From Paracoccaceae bacterium (GTDB lineage: Bacteria; Pseudomonadota; Alphaproteobacteria; Rhodobacterales; Rhodobacteraceae): a stretch of 64,000 nucleotides of DNA. Every line of letters starts with the position of its first letter. Positions within the stretch are counted from its first letter, which is position 1. Shown in pieces: positions 8,956 through 16,552 of this stretch. The stretch spans positions 26,680 to 90,679 of the forward strand of contig JANREX010000065.1 in the NCBI GenBank assembly GCA_030758115.1, in the 5' to 3' direction. The position numbers were made by a program, and so were the translations under genes. The notes under the pieces were generated by a model, which did not search any database, was not told the origin of the DNA, and saw only the letters and a program-made list of their open reading frames with translations.

Positions 8956-8996
8956 TTTTCGTATCGGAAAAAAGAAAAACTTTTCGTATCGGAAAA
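8956..8996. promoter_or_regulatory. Twin palindromic operator for the XRE-cupin regulator
   Basis: The sequence TTTTCGTATCGGAAAA occurs twice, at 8956-8971 and 8981-8996, with starts 25 bp apart. Each copy is an imperfect palindrome with TTTTC/GAAAA arms. They fill the 109-bp gap between the divergent dehydrogenase and XRE-cupin regulator genes. The second copy ends 13 bp before the regulator's ATG. This is the expected place for an autoregulated operator controlling both directions. Exact duplication in a GC-rich genome is unlikely by chance. Binding by this regulator is inference. Confidence 0.7.
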
Positions 8997-9009
8997 TTTG
9001 GGTGGTTAT

Positions 9010-9639
9010 ATGCAGCAGCCGATGAAGCTTCTTGAACCAAGTGCGACGACCCCGGAGGCCAACCTGGGCGCGCGTGTGCGTGACATCCGCAAATCGCGAA
9101 AATGGACCCTCAAGGAAGTTGCCGCGCGTACCGGCCTTGCCATCTCGACGATATCCAAGATGGAGCGTGGCGAGATTTCGCTGACATATGACCGCTTCAT
9201 GCGCTTGGCCCAGGGGCTTGGTCTTGACGTGGGCGAGTTGTTTGACGCCGACGCGGAAGGCTTTTCGCATGGCACCGTTTCCGTGACCCGGGCAGGCGAT
9301 GCGCCCGTGCACCGATCCGCGACCTATGACTATGACATGCTGGCCTCGGATGTGACCGGCAAGCACATGGTGCCAATGGTGGGCCATATCAAAGCCCATA
9401 GTTTCGGCGCGTTCGAGGATTTCATCTCGCACCCCGGCGAAGAGTTCATCTACGTGATCGATGGCACGCTGGACGTATACCTGAAAGGGCGCGATCCCAT
9501 CACGTTGAGCAAGGGCGACAGCATCTACTTCGACAGCGGGTTGGGGCATGCTTATGTCTCGACCAGCGAGAAAGACGCGACCGTCCTGGGGGTGTGCTGG
9601 AAGCCGGGTGAGCAACGCTCGGGTGGAACATCGGGTTGA
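9010..9639 (+). CDS. XRE-family transcriptional regulator with C-terminal cupin domain
   Basis: This regulator of about 209 residues has an N-terminal Cro/CI-type helix-turn-helix (roughly residues 20-75, LGARVRDIRKSRKWTLKEV to AISTISKMERG) and a C-terminal cupin (HPGEEFIYVIDGTLDVYLKG). The cupin probably binds a small effector. The start is ATG at 9010, though a TTG at 8998 and an ATG at 9022 are also in frame. It diverges from the D-amino-acid/TRAP operon, and two copies of a palindromic site lie between them. Such XRE-cupin proteins usually control the adjacent catabolic operon and themselves. Confidence 0.88.
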   Translation: MQQPMKLLEPSATTPEANLGARVRDIRKSRKWTLKEVAARTGLAISTISKMERGEISLTYDRFMRLAQGLGLDVGELFDADAEGFSHGTVSVTRAGDAPVHRSATYDYDMLASDVTGKHMVPMVGHIKAHSFGAFEDFISHPGEEFIYVIDGTLDVYLKGRDPITLSKGDSIYFDSGLGHAYVSTSEKDATVLGVCWKPGEQRSGGTSG

Positions 9640-9658
9640 GATATCGAGAGCAAACAGC

Positions 9659-10696
9659 ATGCAGACACTGACCCCCGACTTCGACGACGCCAAACTCGGG
9701 CGCTATCTGGAAGCTCATATTGACGGATTTCAGGGCCCGCTTACGTCAAAGAAGTTTTCAGGCGGGCAGTCGAACCCGACGTTCCTGTTGAGCGCGGCAA
9801 GCGGGAAATATGTGCTGCGTCGCAAGCCGCCGGGCACATTGCTGGCGTCGGCCCATGCGGTGGATCGTGAATACCGCGTGATGAAAGCCCTGCAAGGCAG
9901 TGCAGTTCCCGTCGCCACGCCGCATGTCTTGTGTGAGGATCCAGATATCATAGGCAGCATGTTCTATGTGATGGGCTTCGCGGAGGGACGCATCTTTTGG
10001 GATCCGGCCTTGCCGGACTTGCCCCAAGATGGCCGCAAGCCCATTCATATGGAGCTGGTCCGCATCATGGCGGCGCTGCATGACATTGATGTCGACGCCG
10101 TCGGCCTGTCCGACTTTGGCAAGCGCGGGGACTACTTCGCCCGCCAATTCGCCCGCTGGGAAAAGCAATACAGGGCCTCCGTGACCGGCGACATCCCGGC
10201 AATGGATGAGCTTGCCAGCCTTCTGGCCGGAAACCTTCCCGCAGATGATGGGCAGGTCAGCCTCGTGCATGGCGATTTTCGCATCGACAATGTGATCTTT
10301 CATCCCACCGGACCTGACGCCCTGGCCCTGATAGATTGGGAGTTGTCGACACTGGGCCATCCGATGGCCGACCTGTCCTATTTCTGCATGGGGCTTCGTT
10401 TGCCCGATCTTGGTTCCGTGATCGGCATGGCTGGCAAAGACCGCAGGGCACTTGGTGTTCCGCAGGAAACCGAATTGGTGGCGCAGTATTGCGCCTTGAG
10501 GGGCATCGCGCCGCCCGGCGATTGGAACATCTACCTCGCCTTTGCCTTCTTCCGTCTCGCTGCCATCGCTCAGGGTGTCTACAAACGCGCGATCGATGGC
10601 AACGCCTCGAACAAGAAAGCCCTCGCCATCGGCGCGAAAGTGACACCGCTGGCCGAAATGGGCCTCAAGGCGGCGCATGAAACTTCCCCTTTTTGA
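9659..10696 (+). CDS. APH-fold phosphotransferase, ACAD10/11-like
   Basis: This 345-residue aminoglycoside-phosphotransferase-fold kinase begins MQTLTPDFDD, 19 bp after the regulator gene. FSGGQSNPTF (33-42) is the nucleotide loop, LVHGDFRIDN (202-211) holds the catalytic aspartate and LIDWE (224-228) the metal-binding aspartate. It resembles the N-terminal kinase domain of ACAD10/ACAD11, which phosphorylates 4-hydroxyacyl-CoA, and bacterial homologues usually sit beside an acyl-CoA dehydrogenase. No such gene is present here. Co-transcription with the regulator is likely from spacing. The substrate is unknown. Confidence 0.85.
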   Translation: MQTLTPDFDDAKLGRYLEAHIDGFQGPLTSKKFSGGQSNPTFLLSAASGKYVLRRKPPGTLLASAHAVDREYRVMKALQGSAVPVATPHVLCEDPDIIGSMFYVMGFAEGRIFWDPALPDLPQDGRKPIHMELVRIMAALHDIDVDAVGLSDFGKRGDYFARQFARWEKQYRASVTGDIPAMDELASLLAGNLPADDGQVSLVHGDFRIDNVIFHPTGPDALALIDWELSTLGHPMADLSYFCMGLRLPDLGSVIGMAGKDRRALGVPQETELVAQYCALRGIAPPGDWNIYLAFAFFRLAAIAQGVYKRAIDGNASNKKALAIGAKVTPLAEMGLKAAHETSPF

Positions 10697-11114
10697 CAGG
10701 TTGCCGAAATAGTCCCGCCTCGACAGCGATTTGAGAACATCAGTCACCCTTCGCATGGCAACGGCGGGGGTGAAGATGCGCAGGACGGACGAGACAAGCG
10801 GGTCGCTGTTCAGTGATGTTGATCTTGAGCAGCGCATCCCCGCGCGCCAGCTTTAGTGCAGGATCCGGCCAGCAACCGGGGCAATCTGGCAAGGTTGTTG
10901 GTGGCCATTGTCATGATGCACCGCGACCGGACGCGATTGACGCCGCGATAGACGGTTCGTGCCATGCCGCCGACGGTTTTCGGGCCTGTTTTTGCGCCGC
11001 TTTTGATGGTGCGCAGGTGCCTGTTGGCGCCGTGGTGCGGCGTGGCGGGTCGACGGGGTTGCAGTTCCCCCGGCGAAGGGTCACACAAGTGCCAAGCAGC
11101 AGTGGGAACAATCC
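10697..11114. other. 418-bp gap holding a decayed transposase
   Basis: No intact gene is seen between the phosphotransferase stop and the membrane-protein gene. The first 115 bp (10697-10812) hold nothing recognisable. The rest contains the transposase remnant listed separately. The promoter of the downstream membrane protein should be here, but I see no convincing -35/-10 pair. GGGAA just before 11115 is a plausible ribosome site. Confidence 0.5.
10813..11000 (-). pseudogene. Transposase C-terminal remnant (IS5/IS1182-like)
   Basis: On the minus strand, frame-conserved residues read ARTVYRGVNRVRSRC, then NNLARLPRLLA, and stop near 10810. This resembles the C-terminal end of IS5/IS1182-type DDE transposases, which often have a RYRG-like segment followed by AYNLxRLPKLL. 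The preceding 25 residues (NRHLRTIKSGAKTG) are also compatible. No upstream catalytic part and no terminal inverted repeats are visible, so only a fossil remains. It lies exactly between the catabolic cluster and the molybdoenzyme cluster. Exact edges and family are uncertain. Confidence 0.55.
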
Positions 11115-12509
11115 ATGAGATCGCGCAGCTTGGCGGACAGGGTGGCGGGGATATTGCTCTGTGCGATCACCGTGCTTGTCATCTGCAACGAATGGGGGCT
11201 GGCGCGATGGTCGGAACCGGCCAAGGCCTTGCTGGTTCTGCTGCTTGTCCCGATCCTTGCCGCGCAGGTGCGCCCGACCCGGCAAGCCTTCGTGGCGGTG
11301 GGTGTCCTGCTCAGCCTGGCCCTGGCCGGCACCAATCCCGATTGGCGGGCCATCGCGGTGGAGGGGCTTGTGACATCGGCCTTCATCGGCGCTTTCTTTA
11401 CGGCCCTGTCGACGCTGCGCACGGTTGCCGAAACATCGCCCGCCATTCAGCGTGCGGGTGCCTTTCTCGCCGGACAACGCCCCGGCAGGCGCTATGCCGC
11501 GCTGACTGCGGGGGGGCAGGCCTTTGCCTTGCTGCTGAACTATGGCTCGCTGCAATTGCTGGGCGCGCTGGCCATGGCGAATGCGAAACTGGAACCCAAT
11601 GCAGAGGTCCGCGCACACCGGGTCAGGCGCATGCTGCTGGCGATCCAGCGCGCCTTCGTGTCCACCTTGCCCTGGTCGCCCCTGTCCTTCGCCATGGCGA
11701 TCTCGATCAGCGTGATCCCGGGGACAAGCTGGTCCCAAGCCATGCTGCCGGGGTTGGTCAGCTCCTTGATCCTGGTGGGGATCGGTTGGGCGCTTGATGC
11801 GGCCTTCAAGCCCCGTCTGGCCGCAGCGCCGATCCGCACCGAGCCGCAGGGCAGCTGGGCCCTGATGTTGCCGCTTCTGGCGCTTCTGGCTGTCCTTGTG
11901 GTCTCTGTCGTCGGGCTGGCCCAGCTGACGGACGTGCGGATCGTGGGGCTTGTCGCGGTTGTCGTGCCCTGCATCGCATTGATCTGGATGATCATTCAGC
12001 ATTGGTCGGACGCGCCGCTGGCCCATGTGGCCGGGCGCATCAGGGACTATGTACTGAAGGAACTGCCCGGCTATCGCGGCGAATTGGTGCTGCTGATGAT
12101 GGCGGGCTATATCGGCACCGTCGGCGCGCAGCTCGTGGGGCCCATGATGCTGCGGGCCGGGCTCGATGTGTCGATGGTTCCGCCCTGGCTGATCCTGGTC
12201 TCTTTCGTCTGGATCATCCCGCTGGCCGGGCAGGCGGGGATGAACCCGATCCTTGCGGTTACCCTTCTGGGTCCCCTGATCCCCGAGGCCGCCAGCCTGG
12301 GGGTTGAGCCGACGGCGCTGGTCGTGGCGCTGACGGCGGGTTGGGCGCTGAGCGGCGCAAGCTCGCCCTTCACCGCGACAACGCTGCTGATCGGGCATTT
12401 CGCCGGGATCAGCGCGCTGCGGGTCGGGCTGATCTGGAACGGCGTCTACACGCTGATCTGCGGTGTCGCCTTGTGTTTCTGGGTGCTGATCCATGCATTC
12501 GCATTATAG
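11115..12509 (+). CDS. Polytopic membrane protein, permease-like
   Basis: This 464-residue integral membrane protein has around 10-12 hydrophobic segments. It lacks a signature I can assign with certainty. The two-half layout and glycine/proline-rich reentrant-like stretches (AGMNPILAVTLLGPLIPEA near 375-395 and WALSGASSPFTATTLL near 410-425) recall ion-transporter-superfamily permeases of the ArsB/citrate/anion type. It is followed 69 bp later by a molybdopterin oxidoreductase on the same strand. Import or export of that enzyme's substrate or product is possible but inferred. The start is ATG with GGGAA upstream. Confidence 0.6.
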   Translation: MRSRSLADRVAGILLCAITVLVICNEWGLARWSEPAKALLVLLLVPILAAQVRPTRQAFVAVGVLLSLALAGTNPDWRAIAVEGLVTSAFIGAFFTALSTLRTVAETSPAIQRAGAFLAGQRPGRRYAALTAGGQAFALLLNYGSLQLLGALAMANAKLEPNAEVRAHRVRRMLLAIQRAFVSTLPWSPLSFAMAISISVIPGTSWSQAMLPGLVSSLILVGIGWALDAAFKPRLAAAPIRTEPQGSWALMLPLLALLAVLVVSVVGLAQLTDVRIVGLVAVVVPCIALIWMIIQHWSDAPLAHVAGRIRDYVLKELPGYRGELVLLMMAGYIGTVGAQLVGPMMLRAGLDVSMVPPWLILVSFVWIIPLAGQAGMNPILAVTLLGPLIPEAASLGVEPTALVVALTAGWALSGASSPFTATTLLIGHFAGISALRVGLIWNGVYTLICGVALCFWVLIHAFAL

Positions 12510-12578
12510 TCGGGCAGGAGCAAAGCTGCCCGGTTCACGCTAGCCGGGGGCTGATGTCCGGTGGAAGGTCAAGACAAC

Positions 12579-14618
12579 ATGCCTGATCGTCGCAGTTTCA
12601 AGACAATGTGCCCGATGAACTGTCATCCGACCCTGTGCGGCATGACCGTGACGGTCGAGGCCGATGGCGGTGTGACGATTGCGGGGGATGACACCAACCC
12701 CGATAGCGAGGGATTTCTGTGCATGCGGGGCAAGGCCGCGCATGAGATCCTTGGGAACGACCGCCGCCTGCTCAAGCCCATGGTGCGTGCGTCGCGCGGC
12801 ACCGCGACCTGGGACGAGGCAGGTTGGGACGATGTGCTGGACCGGATCGCGGGTCGCATGCAGGCGGTCGGACGCGAGGCTGTCGGGTTCTGGCAGGGCC
12901 ACGGCAATGCGGTGAACGACTATGGCTTCGGGTTGAAACGCGGCCAGATGGAACGCTTTGCCAATCTCTATGGCTGTCAATACTGGAACCCTGCGATGAC
13001 ATGCTGGGGTTTGGGCGGGTTCGGTCTGGGTCTGACCGGGGCGCTTGAAACCTCGACCAAGGAGGATCTGGGCGCCAACGCGGACTTGGTCATCCTGTGG
13101 GGTGTCAACACCGTCAGCCAGGCCAATACCCTGCGGCATGTGGAGCGCGCGAAACGGCGCGGGGCGCGGATTGTCGCCATCGACATGCGCAAGACCGAGG
13201 CTGCGGCGCTGGCCGACGAGGTGATCCTGGTGCGCCCCGGATCCGATGCTGCGCTGGCGCTGGCGATGATCCATGTGATCATCGCCGATGGCAGCTGGGA
13301 CGCGGGGTTCGTTGCGAAACATACGCTGGGTTTCGATGCCCTGAAGGCGCATGTAGAGCCGATGACGCCCCTTTGGGCGCAGGCGCGCACGGGCGTGCCT
13401 GCGGACCTTATCATCGCACTGGCGCGCAGCTATGCGGCGACCCGGCCCGCGATGATCGTCATTGGCGGATCATCGCTGCACAAGGGTGACAATACCTGGA
13501 ATGCAGCACGCGCGATTTCCTGCCTTGTGGGGCTGAGCGGGAATTTCGGCCGCCCCGGTGGCGGGATCGGCCCGCGCCACGGCAGCCGCAGCCATGGCGC
13601 CGGATTTGCCGACCTGTCGGCCGCCCATCGCCGCAAGCCCGGCACCTATGTGCCGAACCAGATGGAGGCGATCATCGCCGCGCTGGAAAGCGGTGCGGTC
13701 AAGGTTCTGTTCTCGATCGGGTCCAATTTCCTGTCTTCGTTTCCCGATACCAATCGCGTGCGCGCGGCCCTCGCCAAGGCCGAGATGGTGATCGCCTATG
13801 ATATCTTCCCCAATCAGATGATCCGGGAGGCTGCGGATATCGTGCTGCCCGGCACGGTCTGGCTGGAGGAAATCGGCGCGAAGGCCACGAATACGCATGT
13901 GCATCTGTCGGATCGCGTCCTGCCGGCGCCGGGCGATGCAAGGCCGGCATATGCGATTTATCAGGGTCTGGCCCAGCGGCTGGGTGTCGCCGATGTCTAC
14001 CCCTGGACGGACCAGGAGGCGGCGATGAATGCCGCGCTTGATCACCCTGCAACGGGCCATGCCACCGTTGACATGATGCGCGCGGCCGGTGGCCGGGTGC
14101 CGCTGAAGATATCGCATGTCGCCTACCCGTCGTTTGAATTCGCCACACCGTCGGGCAAGATCGAATTCCTGTCCGAACGGGCCGCCGCGATGGGGCTGCC
14201 CGCATTGCCCGTGGCGGCTGATCCCGCGCCGGAGGCGGGCGGTCTGATCCTGGCGCATGGACGCACATTCGCGCATTTCCACGCCTTCTACGATCACGGG
14301 CGCGCCCTTCCGACGCTGGCCGCGCGGGAGGATGCGGCGGATCTCTGGATCGCCCCTTGCGATGCACAGGTCAGAGGGGTGTCTGACGGGGACATGATCG
14401 ATGTGACGAATGCGGGGGGATGCTTTCGCGCGCGGGCGAAGGTGACAGCCCGGATGCCTGCCGGGGCGGTCTGGATCAGGGATGGCTGGCCTGGCCTGAA
14501 TGTGCTGACCGATGGGGCTGCCGTTCTTCCCGATACGGCGCTGGATGCCTTTGCCTTTTCCGTGGGACAAAGCCATTTCGGCGCGCGGGTCGAGGTGCGG
14601 GTGGCGCAGGGGGGCTGA
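12579..14618 (+). CDS. Molybdopterin-dependent oxidoreductase (DMSO reductase superfamily)
   Basis: This protein of about 679 residues belongs to the bis-MGD molybdenum/tungsten superfamily. Cysteines C11, C15, C20 and C48 (CPMNCHPTLC, then GFLCMRGK) are placed to bind a 4Fe-4S cluster. GVNTVSQ near residue 175 and FPNQMIREAADIVLPGTVW near 420 are cofactor-binding landmarks. The metal ligand may be the cysteine in MTCWGLGG near residue 145, a guess from position. No Tat signal is seen, so it should be cytoplasmic. ATG 12579 with GGAAGG ten bases upstream is preferred over GTG 12561. No electron-transfer subunit gene is adjacent. Related families include formate dehydrogenases, thiosulfate/polysulfide reductases and acetylene hydratase. 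Confidence 0.82.
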   Translation: MPDRRSFKTMCPMNCHPTLCGMTVTVEADGGVTIAGDDTNPDSEGFLCMRGKAAHEILGNDRRLLKPMVRASRGTATWDEAGWDDVLDRIAGRMQAVGREAVGFWQGHGNAVNDYGFGLKRGQMERFANLYGCQYWNPAMTCWGLGGFGLGLTGALETSTKEDLGANADLVILWGVNTVSQANTLRHVERAKRRGARIVAIDMRKTEAAALADEVILVRPGSDAALALAMIHVIIADGSWDAGFVAKHTLGFDALKAHVEPMTPLWAQARTGVPADLIIALARSYAATRPAMIVIGGSSLHKGDNTWNAARAISCLVGLSGNFGRPGGGIGPRHGSRSHGAGFADLSAAHRRKPGTYVPNQMEAIIAALESGAVKVLFSIGSNFLSSFPDTNRVRAALAKAEMVIAYDIFPNQMIREAADIVLPGTVWLEEIGAKATNTHVHLSDRVLPAPGDARPAYAIYQGLAQRLGVADVYPWTDQEAAMNAALDHPATGHATVDMMRAAGGRVPLKISHVAYPSFEFATPSGKIEFLSERAAAMGLPALPVAADPAPEAGGLILAHGRTFAHFHAFYDHGRALPTLAAREDAADLWIAPCDAQVRGVSDGDMIDVTNAGGCFRARAKVTARMPAGAVWIRDGWPGLNVLTDGAAVLPDTALDAFAFSVGQSHFGARVEVRVAQGG

Positions 14619-14703
14619 CCCGATCCTGAAGCCTGCCAGGGATCGACACCGGCAGTGCGCATCCAGACTGTCCTTGGTGGCGACGACAGCGCAGCGCTAC
14701 CTG

Positions 14704-15069
14704 CTAGAGCCGCTCATCCTTGAGCAGCGCGCAGAGCGCATCCAGTTGGGTGCTCCCCGCGCCGCTGGCTTCCTGCTCGAACGCGCGGTAGAGCGTCAGC
14801 ACGCGCTGGCCCGCCTCGGTCAGGCGCGCGCCGCCGCCGCCCGGACCGCCGCGTGTGCTGTCCACCAGGGGGTCGCGGAACATATCGTTCAGGGTGCCGA
14901 TCAATTGCCAGGCGCGCTTGTAACTCATGCCCATTTCCCGGCCTGCCGCCGCGATCGAACCCGTGCGGGCAATCCGTTCCAGCAGCTCGGCCTTTCCGGG
15001 GCCGATCATCTCGTCGGCGCCAAAGACGATGCGGATGCGCAAGCGGGGGCGTGGTGGGTCCTGATCCAT
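14704..15069 (-). CDS. ModE/LysR-type winged-helix regulator, HTH domain only
   Basis: This 121-residue protein matches the N-terminal DNA-binding domain of ModE: IGPGKAELLERIARTGSIAAAGREMGMSYKRAW, followed by a glycine-rich wing with TRGGPGGGGARLTEAG. Full ModE proteins carry C-terminal molybdate-binding (TOBE/MopI) domains, which are absent here. HTH-only forms are common in alphaproteobacteria and are usually linked to molybdoenzyme genes. It converges on the molybdopterin oxidoreductase gene 85 bp away. A role in controlling that gene or molybdenum use is inferred from location and family. Confidence 0.85.
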   Translation of the reverse strand: MDQDPPRPRLRIRIVFGADEMIGPGKAELLERIARTGSIAAAGREMGMSYKRAWQLIGTLNDMFRDPLVDSTRGGPGGGGARLTEAGQRVLTLYRAFEQEASGAGSTQLDALCALLKDERL

Positions 15070-15223
15070 GCCGCGACATTCCTACCCGCGCCAGCCGAAT
15101 GCAAGCGCCACGCGACGGGTCGGAATGCGGCTGCGCTTGCGCTGCGGCGGTGGATCGTCCAGATAGAGGCCCTGCCGCAAGGCTGCCGCGCGGCTTTGCG
15201 CTGACGTGAATGGAGCAAACCCA

Positions 15224-15301
15224 ATGACGTACCCACAGGCGACGGTCGCATCGGATCAGGCGGGCCTTGTGCCGGCGGTCACCCGGATGGTGCAGCCGTG
15301 A
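15224..15301 (+). CDS. 25-residue ORF translationally coupled to rsmB
   Basis: A short reading frame begins MTYPQATVAS and ends VTRMVQP, with the last four bases (GTGA) also forming the rsmB start. A ribosome-binding site TGGAG lies nine bases before its ATG, better than anything directly before the rsmB GTG. It could be a leader whose translation feeds rsmB, a real microprotein or coincidence. It has no membrane segment and no recognisable family. Confidence 0.35.
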   Translation: MTYPQATVASDQAGLVPAVTRMVQP

Positions 15302-16464
15302 CGCCCGCCGCCAGACTGGCCGCCGCAGCCCAGGTGCTGGATCAGATTCTCGCCGGAGAGCCTGCGGAAAAGGCGCTGATCGGCTGGGCGCGGCGCAGCC
15401 GCTTCGCAGGCTCGGGCGATCGCGCTGCGTTGCGCGACCTGGTGTTCGATGCGCTGCGCCGCAAACGCTCGCTTGCGGCGCTTGGCGGCGCGATGACCGG
15501 ACGCGGTCTGATGCTGGGCCTGCTGCGGGCCGAGGGGCAGGATCCGGACGCGCTTCTGACCGGGCAGGGACACGCGATGGCCCCGCTGACCACGGAAGAG
15601 CGGCAGGGCGGGCGTGCACCTGCGCCGGGGGCCGAGGCATGCGACATGCCCGACTGGCTCTGGCCGCTGCTGCTGGACAGCCTGGGGGACAGGGCCGAGC
15701 CGGTCGCATCCGTCCTGCAAAGCCGTGCGCCGGTCATGCTGCGTGTCAACCTGGTCAAGGCCAGCGCGGCGCAGGCCATTGATGCGCTGGCCAAGGACGG
15801 CATCGCCGCCACGCCGGATCCGGTGGCAAGTACCGCGCTGAGGGTTGGCGAGGGGGCGCGCAAGCTTGCGCAATCGCAGGCCTATCTTGCGGGGCTTGTC
15901 GAACTGCAGGATGGCTCAAGCCAAGCCACGATGGATGAACTTGTCCTTCCAAGCCAAGGGAAAATATTGGATTTCTGTGCGGGTGGCGGGGGCAAGTCGC
16001 TGGCGATGGCGGCGCGGACCGAGGCGCGGATCATGGCCCATGATGTGCAGCCTTCGCGGATGAAGGATCTTCCGGCGCGGGCCGCGCGGGCCGGTGCGCG
16101 GATCCGGCTTCTCGATGGCGAGGCCATGGCCGAGGCGGGGCCCTTCGACCTGGTTCTCTGCGACGCCCCCTGCAGCGGATCCGGGGCCTGGCGCCGCGCG
16201 CCCGAGGGGAAATGGGGCCTGACCCCGCAAAGGCTGACCGAACTTTGCGCGATACAGGCCAGCATCCTCGAGACTGCATCCGCCCTTGTGATGCCGCAGG
16301 GCGTTCTGGCCTATGCCACCTGTTCGGTGTTGCGCGACGAGAACGAGGCGCAGGTTGCGGCCTTCCTGTCAGCGCATCCGGAGTGGCGTCAAATCGGTGT
16401 CAGGCGCTGGGATCCGGGCCCCTCGGGGGATGGATTCTTCCTTGCGCAGCTGTGCAGGGGTTGA
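15298..16464 (+). CDS. rsmB: RsmB/NOP-family 16S rRNA m5C methyltransferase
   Basis: This 388-residue SAM-dependent RNA cytosine-5 methyltransferase has an N-terminal NusB-like RNA-binding region (about 1-130). The SAM loop is LDFCAGGGGKS (224-234), the first catalytic cysteine is C292 in CDAPCSGSG and the nucleophilic cysteine is C342 in YATCSV. Both cysteines of the RsmB/NOP family are present, so it should be active. Methylation of C967-type sites in 16S rRNA is known for RsmB. Other NOP-family targets cannot be excluded. The start is GTG and overlaps the 25-residue frame by four bases. Confidence 0.85.
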   Translation: MTPAARLAAAAQVLDQILAGEPAEKALIGWARRSRFAGSGDRAALRDLVFDALRRKRSLAALGGAMTGRGLMLGLLRAEGQDPDALLTGQGHAMAPLTTEERQGGRAPAPGAEACDMPDWLWPLLLDSLGDRAEPVASVLQSRAPVMLRVNLVKASAAQAIDALAKDGIAATPDPVASTALRVGEGARKLAQSQAYLAGLVELQDGSSQATMDELVLPSQGKILDFCAGGGGKSLAMAARTEARIMAHDVQPSRMKDLPARAARAGARIRLLDGEAMAEAGPFDLVLCDAPCSGSGAWRRAPEGKWGLTPQRLTELCAIQASILETASALVMPQGVLAYATCSVLRDENEAQVAAFLSAHPEWRQIGVRRWDPGPSGDGFFLAQLCRG

Positions 16465-16552
16465 AAATTCGTGTGAAAATCGCCTTTGGCGCGAAAATTA
16501 AGTCGTGATTAAGCTCTGCTCTGGCATGCTGTGATGGTGCGATTCGCGGTTG

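Noticed and set aside
8998..9009. TTG at 8998 as the XRE-cupin start
   Set aside because: It would begin right at the edge of the second operator and has no separate ribosome site. ATG 9010 or 9022 is more likely.
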